Assembly: GCA_021014325.1 (NCBI GenBank)
Contig: CM037462.1
Location: forward strand, 21,596,135 to 21,660,134
Reading direction: 5' to 3'
Source: Plazaster borealis
Lineage: Eukaryota; Echinodermata; Asteroidea; Forcipulatida; Labidiasteridae
Length of the DNA: 64,000 nt
The position numbers were made by a program, and so were the translations under genes. Below the pieces are notes generated by a model. It had not been told where the DNA came from. It did not search any database and saw only the letters and a list, made by a program, of their open reading frames with translations. The stretch's first letter is position 1. The number at the start of each line of letters is the position of its first letter. Shown here piece by piece: positions 1-10,335 of this stretch.

Positions 1-116
1 CAATAAAGTGTTTGATCCCAACAAAACCCGTTTTAAAATCATTTTTAATGATTTGATTTGAAAACACCAACAACCTAACTGCCTAGTCAATTCAATGAAA
101 CAAAATCTGTTAGAAA

Positions 117-269
117 CCAATGGGAGACTTTGGAACACTAGGTGGCAGCAGACTTACCAGGTAAATTTCCATTGTTTGCATAGTTCTGAGCATGCGCATA
201 ATTACAGAGAACAATGGATTTACCTGGTAAGTCTGCTGCCACCTAGTGTCACCAAAAGTCTCCCATTGG
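117..269. repeat. Fold-back inverted repeat (MITE-like)
   Basis: Two arms of about 58 bp (117-174 and 212-269) are near-perfect reverse complements around a 37-bp loop containing GCATGCGCAT. The compact fold-back with no coding capacity is typical of a MITE. It lies in the - strand intron or flank downstream of the Ig exon at 820-1071. Confidence 0.75.
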
Positions 270-274
270 AGTAG

Positions 275-819
275 GTTGATTTTTTGTCAAGGGGTTCATA
301 ATGTAACACTTAAAATAGATGTGTCATCTAAGAACCGATAAAGCATAAAATAATACTCAAGTGCAGACTCTCCTCTTTGGGCTGTAATATACAGGATGGT
401 TTATTAAACACTGTCTGGCTTTACAAAGATGTTGAGTGAAGTGCAGATACTAGCAAGTAAGGATAGACAAATACTGGATCGGGCCACAGTGCAAGATCTT
501 GCACTGGGCTAACCAGGAGGGTCTGTCAATAAGTGCAGAACAGAGAAGAATAAACTGAATATGAGACATAAGGGCATTTTATACTAAAGTTGTGGGGAAA
601 GATAGGTGGGCATTGTGGTCGTAAATTTGTCAAGTTCTGGACACTGGTGTCTGGGTGGGCATTGGTTTAATTAGGATGGGGTGCTTGTGAGATTGGGGGA
701 GGTGTGGGGTAAAACAAAATAACAAGCTTACAATAATAATGGATACATCTGTGACCCATTACAGAATAAAGAAGCTCTTTTTTATAAGAATAAAAAAACT
801 AAATCATGTGGCAACTTAC
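275..819. other. Non-coding stretch left of the Ig exon
   Basis: Presumed intron of the - strand Ig gene. I see no exon, RNA gene or named repeat here. Confidence 0.4.
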
Positions 820-1071
820 GTCTTACAAGTAGCTTCGTAAGTGCATGGTTCTGTAGAAGATGTCTACCATCTATGTAGCATTCATAGATACCAGCATGAT
901 TGAGTTGGACATTAGGTATAGTGACGCTTGATTGGCCATTCCATGCAGTGACGACATCTCCATTGTGTCTCCATCGAAGCTCAGACAGTAATCCGTCATG
1001 CTGTGTCATTGTCAATGTTACATCCTCTCCAGCACTCGTAGTCAAGGTGGATGAGGCTGGAGATACATCAC
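820..1071 (-). CDS. Ig-like domain exon of a TIE-like receptor (partial gene)
   Basis: The exon is 252 nt, phase 1 at both ends. The acceptor is TTGTAG before 1071 and the donor is a perfect GTAAGT after 820. It encodes about 84 residues with an Ig C-type core: LRWRHNGDVV supplies the core Trp, and HAGIYECYID has the Y-x-C motif of the F strand, followed by a final strand ending TKLLVR. In echinoderm TIE/angiopoietin-receptor-like proteins an Ig domain of this style is followed by EGF repeats; those exons would lie left of the window. TIE-like is inferred from the Ig style alone; other Ig-containing extracellular proteins are possible. The next exon upstream in the gene is probably 5593-5895. 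The intron between them holds the 112-bp array built from the start of this exon. Confidence 0.6.
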
Positions 1072-2147
1072 CTACAATTAATAATAAGCTCATGTTGATG
1101 GACCGTTATATAACTGTGTCATTGTCAATGTTACATCCTCTCCAGCACTCGTAGTCAAGGTGGATGAGGCTGGAGATACATCACCTACAATCAATATTAA
1201 GCTCAGTTGATGGACCGTTATATAACTGTGTCATTGTCAATGTTACATCCTCTCCAGCACTCGTAGTCAAGGTGGATGAGGCTGGAGATACATCACCTAC
1301 AATCAATAATAAGCTCAGTTGATGGACCGTTATATAACTGTGTCATTGTCAATGTTACATCCTCTCCAGCACTCGTAGTCAAGGTGGATGAGGCTGGAGA
1401 TACGTCACCTACAATCAATAATAAGCTCAGCTGATGGACCGTTATATAACTGTGTCATTGTCAATGTTACATCCTCTCCAGCACTCGTAGTCAAGGTGGA
1501 TGAGGCTGGAGATACGTCACCTACAATCAATAATAAGCTCAGTTGATGAACCGTTATATAACTGTGTCATTGTCAATGTTACATCCTCTCCAGCACTCGT
1601 AGTCAAGGTGGATGAGGCTGGAGATACGTCACCTACAATCAATAATAAGCTCAGTTGATGGACCGTTATATAACTGTGTCATTGTCAATGTTACATCCTC
1701 TCCAGCACTCGTCGTCAATGTGGATGAGGCTGGAGATACATCACCTACAATCAATAATAAGCTCAGTTGATGGACCGTTATATAACTGTGTCATTGTCAA
1801 TGTTACATCCTCTCCAGCACTCGTAGTCAAGGTGGATGAAGCTGGAGATACATCACCTACAATCAATAATAAGCTCAGTTGATGGACCGTTATATAATTG
1901 TGTCATTGTCAATGTTACATCCTCTCCAGCACTCGTAGTCAAGGTGGATGAGGCTGGAGATACATCACCTACAATCAATAATAAGCTCAGTTGATGGACC
2001 GTTATATAACTGTGCCATTGTCAATGTTACATCCTCTCCAGCACTCGTAGTCAATGTGGATGAGGCTGGAGATACATCACCTACAATCAATAATAAGCTC
2101 AGTTGATGGACCGTTATATAACTTTGTCATTGTCAATGTTACATCCT

Positions 2148-2581
2148 GTGGAAGTGTCGTGGCCGAGCGGTTAAGAGCACCGAATTCAAACTCTGGTGTT
2201 TCTGATCAGCAGAGTGTGGGTTCGAATCCCCAGCCGTGACACTTGTGTCCTTAAGCAAGACACTTAACCATTGCTTCGTCCTTCGGATGGGACGTAAAGC
2301 CGTTGGTCCCGTGTATTGTGTAATGCACGTAAAAGAACCCAGTGCACTTATCGAAAAGAGAAGGGGTTCGCCCCGGTGTTCCTGGTTGTGGCTGCTGAAT
2401 GCGCCGTAGCACCTTGTAAAAAACATTATAAGGTGCTACATAATTGGGTCTCATAATTCATAACTTCAATAACCCATCTTTCTGTTTAAAAAGTATATAC
2501 TAAGCGCCTTGAGTACCTTGTTTGGTAGATACGTGCGCTATATAAGACTTCGATATTATTATTATTATTATTATTATTATT
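2148..2581 (+). mobile_element. tRNA-derived SINE, family A, copy 1
   Basis: The head (about 2154-2241) resembles a tRNA-Leu with a long variable arm. Its A box reads TGGCCGAGCGG and its B box GGTTCGAATCC. A roughly 270-bp body follows, ending GCGCTATATAAG...(ATT)n. ATCCT flanks both sides (2143-2147 and 2582-2586), consistent with a 5-bp target duplication inside one unit of the 112-bp array. Confidence 0.85.
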
Positions 2582-2922
2582 ATCCTCTCCAGCACTCGTA
2601 GTCAAGGTGGATGAGGCTGGAGATACATCACCTACAATCAATAATAAGCTCAGTTGATGGACCGTTATATAACTGTGTCACTGTCAATGTTACATCCTCT
2701 CCAGCACTCGTAGTCAAGGTGGATGAGGCTGGAGATACATCACCTACAATCAATAATAAGCTCAGTTGATGGACCGTTATATAACTGTGTCATTGTCAAT
2801 GTTACATCCTCTCCAGCACTCGTAGTCAATGTGGATGAGGCTGGAGATACATCACCTACAATCAATAATAAGCTCAGTTGATGGACCGTTATATAACTTT
2901 GTCATTGTCAATGTTACATCCT

Positions 2923-3353
2923 GTGGAAGTGTCGTGGCCGAGCGGTTAAGAGCACCGAATTCAAACTCTGGTGTTTCTGATCAGCAGAGTGTGGGTTCGA
3001 ATCCCCAGCCGTGACACTTGTGTCCTTAAGCAAGACACTTAACCATTGCTTCGTCCTTCGGATGGGACGTAAAGCCGTTGGTCCCGTGTATTGTGTAATG
3101 CACGTAAAAGAACCCAGTGCACTTATCGAAAAGAGAAGGGGTTCGCCCCGGTGTTCCTGGTTGTGGCTGCTGAATGCGCCGTAGCACCTTGTAAAAAACA
3201 TTATAAGGTGCTACATAATTGGGTCTCATAATTCATAACTTCAATAACCCATCTTTCTGTTTAAAAAGTATATACTAAGCGCCTTGAGTACCTTGTTTGG
3301 TAGATACGTGCGCTATATAAGACTTCGATATTATTATTATTATTATTATTATT
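2923..3353 (+). mobile_element. tRNA-derived SINE, family A, copy 2 (duplicate of copy 1)
   Basis: Nearly identical to the copy at 2148, shifted by 775 bp, with the same ATCCT flanks and a tail one ATT shorter. Because flanking 112-bp units are shifted along with it, this copy arose by duplication of the array segment and not by a second insertion. Confidence 0.85.
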
Positions 3354-4290
3354 ATCCTCTCCAGCACTCGTAGTCAAGGTGGATGAGGCTGGAGATACAT
3401 CACCTACAATCAATAATAAGCTCAGTTGATGGACCGTTATATAACTGTGTCACTGTCAATGTTACATCCTCTCCAGCACTCGTAGTCAAGGTGGATGAGG
3501 CTGGAGATACATCACCTACAATCAATAATAAGCTCAGTTGATGGACCGTTATATAACTGTGTCATTGTCAATGTTACATCCTCTCCAGCACTCGTAGTCA
3601 AGGTGGATGAGGCTGGAGATACATCATCTACAATCAATATTAAGCTCAGTTGATGGACCGTTATATAACTGTGTCATTGTCAATGTTACATCCTCTCCAG
3701 CACTCGTAGTCAAGGTGGATGAGGCTGGAGATACATCACCTACAATCAATAATAAGCTCAGTTGATGGACCGTTAGATAACTGTGTCATTGTCAATGTTA
3801 CATCCTCTCCAGCACTCGTAGTCAAGGTGGATGAGGCAGGAGATACATCACCTACAATCAATAATAAGCTCAGTTGATGGACCGTTATATAACTGTGTCA
3901 TTGTCAATGTTACATCCTCTCCAGCACTCGTAGTCAAGGTGGATGAGGCTGGAGATACATCACCTACAATCAATATTAAGCTCAGTTGATGGACCGTTAT
4001 ATAACTGTGTCATTGTCAATGCTACATCCTCTCCAGCACTCGTAGTCAAGGTGGATGAGGCTGGAGATACATCACCTACAATCAATATTAAACTCAGTTG
4101 ATGGACCGTTATATAACTGTGTCATTGTCAATGTTACATCCTCTCCAGCACTCGTAGTCAAGGTGGATGAGGCTGGAGATACATCACCTACAATCAATAT
4201 TAAGCTCAGTTGATGGACCGTTACAAACTGTGTCATTGTCAATGTTACATCCTCTCCAGCACTCGTAGTCAAGGTGGATGAGGCTGCACA

Positions 4291-5252
4291 ATTTTTACTT
4301 TGAATATGATATCCCCAATCCTTTGTGTTTGAGGGGCATGTGCCGCTCAAAATTAACAGCTTTCTTTTATACCTCGTTATTTTTAACTGTGATAAAACAG
4401 CGTCCTTTTCTAATCTTATTATTGGATTTTATAACGCTTTTTTTTTAAAAGATTCTTCTTGAAAGCCTTAAATAATAATATTTTCAATTTGCTCAACACG
4501 CATATTGGAATGATACTGGGCTTACGAAGTAAACAACAAAAAGCAAAAACATTTGACAAATATGGGTGTCTTAAATAGCCTATTTGATAAAAACGAATAG
4601 CCGTATCGAAACAAGTAAGACTTTCAATGACATCACTTTAATTGGCGTTGTTGGTGGTGGATTCAAGCAAGTGGTTGACTTTTTGTAGCATTTCAAGAGA
4701 ATTTGTTAAGGTTTAAAAAAAACATTATCTTTGATCATCATTGTGTGGCACAAATACACTTTAAAAAAAAAATCGATCAGAGAGGCACGTTTCTCTCCAC
4801 TGGTAGCAAGGTTGACAACATTTGATAAAGGGCTTGGATCAATTTAAAAACTAACAAAATACAGAGGCTTCAATAACCAGGCCATCCTGTCACCGCTTTA
4901 CTTTATAATACCATTGAAAAAGGGAAATATGCACTACATGATACCAATAAACTACCTCTAAAACATGGATTGAAATGATGACATAATATTATCAGCACTA
5001 GAAACACCAATTATAGTGATGAAATCTCTGAATTACTGAATTCAATATGCCAGTTAGAATATGACAGAAATTCTACTGTTTCTGGTACCCAATTTTATTG
5101 ACTGCCTATAATTAATATCTGAAATCAATATTTATTTTCAAGTGTATGCTTCAATGTTTCCAAAATAAATTATCCAATAATGTAATAACAGGCTGTTCTA
5201 AATTATAAGTTCCCATGTCTTGTCTTCCATTCTAGTCATGATGCCGCAACTT
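4291..5252. other. AT-rich intron sequence
   Basis: Intron of the - strand Ig gene between the repeat array and a MITE. I see no coding exon or recognisable repeat. Confidence 0.4.
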
Positions 5253-5560
5253 AGAGTTAAAGAGGCACATTGCCTTCAGATTGGGCGCTTTGGGCTGTTA
5301 AAGCATTTGTTATGAAATTAATCTGGTTGGAAAGAGGTTTTAAAGGTAAAATATAAGTTTGTGGAGTCAAACAATTTGGTTCTACAAAATGGCGGACCGT
5401 GTTAGTTCACGAAGTAACAGGAAAAAACGCACAATTTCGAGGGATATTGGGATTTGAATCATTACAATCTACTTTTAAAACATCTTTCCAACCTTCATTT
5501 CATAACAAACGCTTTTTTTGGCCCAACGCCGGGCGTCGAATCAAAAGGCAATGTGCCCTA
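5253..5560. mobile_element. Diverged TTAA-type MITE
   Basis: Starts TTAAAGAGGCACATTGCCTT and ends GGCAATGTGCCCT, with an internal block (AAAATGGCGGACCGTGTTAG, CACAATTTCGAGG) shared with the better preserved copy at 29916-30308. It ends about 30 bp from the donor of the Ig exon at 5593. Confidence 0.6.
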
Positions 5561-5592
5561 AAAAAGTATTCCAGTAAGTGTAAGTCACTCAC

Positions 5593-5895
5593 CGTTCTGA
5601 GGTAGAAGAATTGTAGTGATGTTCAGTTTGGGTGAACTGAATTCACAGTTATAAACACCAAATCTACTTATTCCAGAGGCAGCAGGTAAGTTACAACGAG
5701 TAGAAGCAGGTCCTTTGTATTGAATGTCGTGTGGATCTGGTAGGTCAGTATTACCACTACCCGTATCCAAAACTCGACTAAATGTGACTGTTTCTCTTGT
5801 GTACGTGTCGCCACTGCTCTTATAACCACCAATAAAATGGTTACCAACTTGAATAAGGGGTCTTATACTGAAGCAGGTAAAGTCAGGAATTACCC
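5593..5895 (-). CDS. N-terminal Ig-like domain exon of a TIE-like receptor (partial gene)
   Basis: The exon is 303 nt, phase 1-1. Its acceptor follows TTCTTCATAG and its donor is GTGAGT. It encodes about 101 residues: PDFTCFSIRPLIQVGNH at the start, then FSRVLDTGSGN, and an Ig-like end with SRFGVYNCEFSSP (Y-x-C motif) and LNITTILL. The phase fits direct splicing to 820-1071, so the two are read as adjacent exons of one gene with two Ig-like domains. No signal-peptide exon was identified upstream. The family assignment is an inference from style and order; the exon itself is well supported by frame and splice sites. Confidence 0.55.
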
Positions 5896-6675
5896 CTATG
5901 AAGAAGAAAAAACATCAAATTATGAATTAAAACCCACTCAAATCAGAACAGTTTTCATACAAAGACATCAATCGTATGCGGAAACACCAGATAAGATGTG
6001 ATGTCTGTTGTATGCCGTGTCATTATGAATAGTACTCCGTCACCTGTTATGTAGGCCAACATATCGCAAGCCATGTTGGGTCGCAAAAAAATTTAGATGG
6101 GTCACCAAACTTTGTCAGAAGTGCTAAAATTTATTTCATCAGTTTTAACCAGTCCGTCAGCAACACCAGCAGACAAACTTTACAAAGTTTACACAAATAT
6201 AAAACAAACCAGGCATAATAATTCCATCCTTAAAGAAGGTTGGAAAATTTTATCGAGTACAATGGCACATGAAGCTTTTAAAGACTTTTCAGGCTATTTA
6301 ATCACAATTTTTCTGATTTTTCCCAAGGAAAAAGAAAATCAAAAAACCAGACTAAACTTATCCATGCGCTGCTCAATGGCACACGTCAGTGAGGGTAGGC
6401 CTACCGCAAGAAGAGAGATTAATAATAAACTAACAATTCATATTATCAATTTTATGATCAAATGCTTTATACTCAGCATATCACATTCCTCCTTTGTGCG
6501 TTCCATACTTGGATCGGCGGGGGGGGGGGGGTAACGCCACCAACGCGCCACCTATACATTAAAAATAATCTTCATTGTACAAACGGCGAAGTACGCATAC
6601 ATTCCCTTATTGTACATGTGTGTATGCACAAGATTTGAATTACACGGTTGCTCCCCGTTGCGTGCCGTTATGACT
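5896..6675. other. Intergenic or intron sequence, nothing assigned
   Basis: Contains a 13-nt G run at about 6519-6531. An open frame from 6097 has low-complexity composition and no recognisable domain, so it was not called. Confidence 0.35.
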
Positions 6676-7391
6676 GCCTGGATGAGTCCATTTTATCAGA
6701 GGACATTGCTATCTTCAAATGTTGTAAATTTACCAAATCTTTACATTAGAGAACATTTGTATATGGGCTTTTTGCGTTGGCAACTGCTTCAGTATTTAAT
6801 AATTTAATAAACAACATGTATTGTAAACGACTTCTTTGCCAGATTATATTTTGAAGTCAATTAATAGCTAAAACTAAGTCGGTGCCTTCATCGGTTTTGT
6901 AGGTCCTGTTGTATGTAAACGTGCAGTGGATAGCATTGAAGCTACTCTGAATAAAAGATTCACTATCATTTTGAAGCTTTTTGAAATACATGATGAAGAC
7001 AGAGTTAACAGGCTGCAGTCACCTGTATGATACTATTTTTGAAGAATCTGAGCCACTAGCTTTTGAGCAAGTTTCAGTTGGAGCTGCTGTTTTGTGTAAT
7101 CAGGCCTGTGAGACTTCGCTTTAAAGCGGATATCCGCTTTTTCCTTTTTTTTGCCGATTTTTCATTTTCCGCTTTTTTTCCCCGGTTGTTTTCCTTCTTT
7201 TTTGGCCTTATATATGCTTGGCAACTGACAATAATGTGAAATAAGCCTAGTTACTGGATCAATGGGGTGCCCCAATTCGACCAGCGTAAATGCGTGACGC
7301 GCGCTCACTTGACGTTCCACGATCATTCTTACCCACTCATAGGCCTGTGTAATGTTGAGGTGGCAGGATGTGTTTTTGCTTCTCCTTCTTT
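6676..7391 (+). pseudogene. Degenerate coding-like relic, unidentified
   Basis: Several short stretches read like eroded protein code: YDCLDESILSEDIAIFKCC (about 6669-6725), then CKRAVDSIEATLNKRFTI and KLFEIHDEDRVNRLQSP (about 6905-7027), continuing after a one-base shift as YDTIFEESEPLAFEQVSVG up to CNQAC near 7107. A segment of about 240 bp interrupts it (see 7108-7345), after which the frame continues as VMLRWQDVF to a stop. I do not recognise the family. It may be an old transposon or retrocopy, and chance is not excluded. Confidence 0.3.
7108..7345. mobile_element. Possible 240-bp insertion with 9-bp direct repeats
   Basis: AGGCCTGTG occurs on both sides (about 7099-7107 and 7342-7350). 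Removing the segment between joins the coding-like text on each side (CNQAC then VMLRW) in one frame. The inside is rich in CGCTTT and T runs and has no clear terminal repeats. Confidence 0.3.
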
Positions 7392-7609
7392 GAGTGTTTT
7401 AAGTGACAACCACCATGCAGTTTCTGAGGGCCTGTCTTTTTAGTAGCCACTCGTTTGGTTTTCCAAATGGCAAAGCCATAGAGAAGTCTCCCTTGTATTC
7501 AGGAATTGTAATTTATTTTCATGTTCCTGTCTTGGCAGTAGCGGTGACCATTGGTAGGCCCACAGTATTTTTCATCTGGGGTCTGTGGCCAAATGCCATA
7601 ACTTAGTTT

Positions 7610-8553
7610 ACTTGTATTCATCTAGTCTGCCCAACATTTGTGTAGCTTGCTACAACACATTAACAGAGGAATCCTGCATACTACCGGTGCCAACTTAAGC
7701 TGCATCTGATCCACCTAAATATTATTGGTGTCAGCTCTTCGTGAATGAGTCTGGATGCTTTCCGCACCATCAGTTATGTACTCCTTTGCATTGTATAAAG
7801 TTCAAGGTTCCTTTTTGTGTTTTCTTCCACCTTTTGGATATTGAAATTTGTTGTCACTCGAATTTTGTGGATGAGATTGCCTGTTGTATTTTGTTGTACA
7901 ACTATTACATGCCATTTAAATGTTGTATAATGTATATTTCTTGTACGTGTTTAACAGTTCGATATATCTATCTCAAAAAACGAAAGAGGAACTTAGTTTG
8001 TTTAATTGATAAAACCCTAGTCATTTTCTTCGCGGGGGTTTTCCTGAAGTAGAAAAAGTATTTACTTTATCAAGTTTGTTCGTGTAGTTGTGTAGTTACT
8101 ACTTTATAAAGAGTGGTTTTAGGAAAGTAATGTGCGTCCCTTGCCCCATTTTTGTTCATTTATATGGTCTAATAGACACTTATATTCAGTTGAAAAAATC
8201 CACATTTAACGGAATCATTTTCATATAGGATTTGAGGCATTGCATGATTGCAGGATCATTTTTAACTGTAAATTGTAAACTGTAAACTGCTATTTTTATT
8301 TTTAAATTTACAGATTAAAAATGTCATTCTAGTCCGAAATTGCTATCGAAACAGCATTTAAGCAACACATTTTTCGTTTACGATTTCTCCCCCAAATTGT
8401 GAAAAACATGCTCCAGATTTTACGAATCAATCTAATTTTTCTAGGCAAACAATTTAAAAATGAATACATTCCAGTTATTTGTTAGCAATATAACGCACAT
8501 TTTGTCGTGTTTATATAAACACGGACAGCATTTCACAAGAAGACGATTTATTT
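7610..8553. other. Non-coding stretch, nothing assigned
   Basis: AT-rich. The only longer open frame (from 7741) is hydrophobic and Cys-rich without domain features and looks accidental. Confidence 0.35.
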
Positions 8554-8735
8554 CAGGAACAAAGGACGAACAAAATATATCCCTTCCTCTTTTCGGCTAG
8601 GTTTGAGGAACAAGGGATACAAAAATACATTCCTTTTTCCTTTGAGGTGGGTTTGAGGAACAAGAGATACAAAAATATATCCCCTCCTCTTTTTAGCTTA
8701 GTTTGAGGAACAATGGATAAACAAATCTATATCTA
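8554..8735 (+). repeat. Short tandem repeat, about 49-bp period
   Basis: Four imperfect copies of a unit containing GAGGAACAAGGGATAC...ATATCCC and CCTCTTTT (starts near 8556, 8604, 8653 and 8702). Confidence 0.6.
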
Positions 8736-9036
8736 TAGGCCCTAATACTTAAATTATCATCACTCGTACCACAAATATACTCTTTTTGTCAGCTTTCTCA
8801 AAATGAAGTATACATTGTCAATAAACGGTGTACGTATTTCTCTTCGATATTTTGATGCAATAATATTATGAGTATAAATGTGGCAAATTGTTTTGCTAAC
8901 AAAAAGGTATGAATCAAAAGACTGTTAAAAATATGTTTAAAAGTGCATTCATTTCTCACTTTGTTCCTCCAGCAATATTTTATGAAGAAAAAAACATGAT
9001 TTTAACATTTTGAAAATAACTTTGCAACCACTTCCC

Positions 9037-9227
9037 AGGTTGTATTGTAAACTTGGGTGTGATCCCTGCATCGCAGTTACAGGTTGAATGGCTTCTGACT
9101 GGCACCCCGAACAAAGATATTGACAAAAGAGGGAGACCGCCAACATAGGGCTAGTTCGCTCAGTTGTTTGAGCGCCGGCACGTTAATCCGGAGGTCCCGC
9201 TTAATAGTCATTTTGTTTTTGTTCAAC
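9037..9227 (+). mobile_element. tRNA-derived SINE, family B, copy
   Basis: Contains the family core TTGTAAACTTGGGTGTGATCC...GGCTTCTGACTGGCACCCC, then a tRNA-like region (GGGCTAGTTCGCTCAG...GCCGGCACGTTAATCCGGAGGTC), ending TTGTTCAACCC. Related copies are at 32690, 49885, 51340 and 62805. The internal B box is damaged here. Confidence 0.65.
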
Positions 9228-9961
9228 CCTTTTTTTAAAGTATTCGATATAATTTATGATTCCATTTACCACATTTTCCATTTTTGTTTGAAAGAGTTCT
9301 CTGTTAAAAAGTGACGGCTAAGCAGTAGTTGCAAAAATGTAGGTTTTTTTTGTTTCATTGTATGACGAGAAAATATAAAATCCCTATGAATACAGCCGCT
9401 CCTCCAAAAGTAAAAGTCCATGTCCGTTCTTGTGGTAGGCCTATTGGTAATGGTTTGGAGTTTAGCATTGTTATTTATTATTGCAGGTGCAATCCTCTTT
9501 GTCAAAAATTTAAATAAATATTAAATAAATATATAAATAAAACATTGATATACATAGTTTCTCCAAGGAATAATTGATGATGGCTCCGAACGCATTACAG
9601 TCTTGCGCCGCTATTTGAATCGCGTGTCACCTAATGATTGGCTGAAACACACGATCCAAATTCTCAAGCAAGAAAAGAACACATCAGAAAGACAAAAGAC
9701 GGTGACAAACACCCATCTTCTTACCTTGTGAAGTGTGTGGTAGAACTAGGACCAGCAGGCCAAATAAAGCACACCAAGACGCAGACGGCGAGTCTTTCAT
9801 CCCGCGTCGATTCATCGTATTTTGTGGAGACACCTTTAATTTATTTGGAGCCAACATTTATTGCTTAGTGGGAAAACTGCATTACTGTGAACGAAATAAA
9901 TTAATTGGCGTCAAAATGTCGTCCCTTCGTTCGTCCGTTCGTTCGTTCGTTCGTTCGTTGG
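9228..9961. other. Non-coding stretch with (CGTT)n microsatellite
   Basis: A CGTTCGTTCGTT run lies at about 9928-9959. No gene was seen in the rest. Confidence 0.4.
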
Positions 9962-10335
9962 TCATTATTATTAAATTATTCTTATATAGCGCACGTATAT
10001 ATCGATAAGGTATTCAAGGCACTTGAACAGACAGAAACATTCAAAGACAGGTTTTTGAATATTTTGATTAATGAGACCGAATAGCAAGCGTTTACAAGGT
10101 TCTGCTGCGCATTCAGCAGCCACTGCCAGACGGAAACTCCTTCTCTTATAGCGATAAGTGTAACTGGGTACTTTTACGTGAATTACATAACTGACGACAT
10201 ATACGGCTGTAATTCCCACCGAAGGACGAAGCAATAATGGTTAAGTGTCACGTAAGGGACTCGAACCCACACTCTGCTTATTAGAAACACCAGAGCTTGA
10301 GTCAGGTTCTCTTAACCGCTCGGCCACGACACGCC
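9962..10335 (-). mobile_element. tRNA-derived SINE, family A, near full length
   Basis: On the - strand the tRNA-Leu-like head starts at about 10335 (GGCGTGTCGTGGCCGAGCGG) with B box GGGTTCGAGTCCC. The body ends with CTTGAATACCTTATCG...GCGCTATATAAGAAT and an ATTA-rich tail near 9962. Confidence 0.75.

Larger units (their letters stand above)
1072..4290 (-). repeat. 112-bp tandem array derived from the Ig exon 5' end
   Basis: About 20 units with an exact 112-bp period: GATGGACCG recurs at 1097, 1209, 1321, 1433 and so on. Read on the - strand, each unit is a copy of the intron 3' end (TTATTATTGATTGTAG) followed by the first 71 coding bases of the Ig exon (GDVSPASSTLTTSAGEDV...TMTQ), then a 41-bp linker. 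Copies differ by only a few substitutions. Since 112 is not a multiple of 3, the array is not one long reading frame. SINEs interrupt it at 2148-2581 and 2923-3353. It lies entirely within the intron before the Ig exon. Confidence 0.9.

Noticed and set aside
900..2239. + strand proteins in the 112-bp array
   Set aside because: These frames arise from the repeat read on the wrong strand. The real exon and splice signals are on the - strand.
2154..2241. tRNA-Leu gene
   Set aside because: The A and B boxes are good, but the same head with the same 3' body and ATT tail recurs across the window, and copies carry mismatched stems. It is the head of a SINE.
2139..3229. Paired - strand open frames of 95 and 67 aa
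   Set aside because: They lie inside the SINE bodies and are identical only because the SINE segment is duplicated.
1072..4290. CRISPR-like array
   Set aside because: The units are contiguous 112-bp copies without unique spacers, and the genome is eukaryotic. It is a tandem duplication of an exon start.
6097..6534. 145-aa + strand open frame
   Set aside because: It has no domain, no splice context and atypical composition, and it ends in a G run. Not called as a gene.
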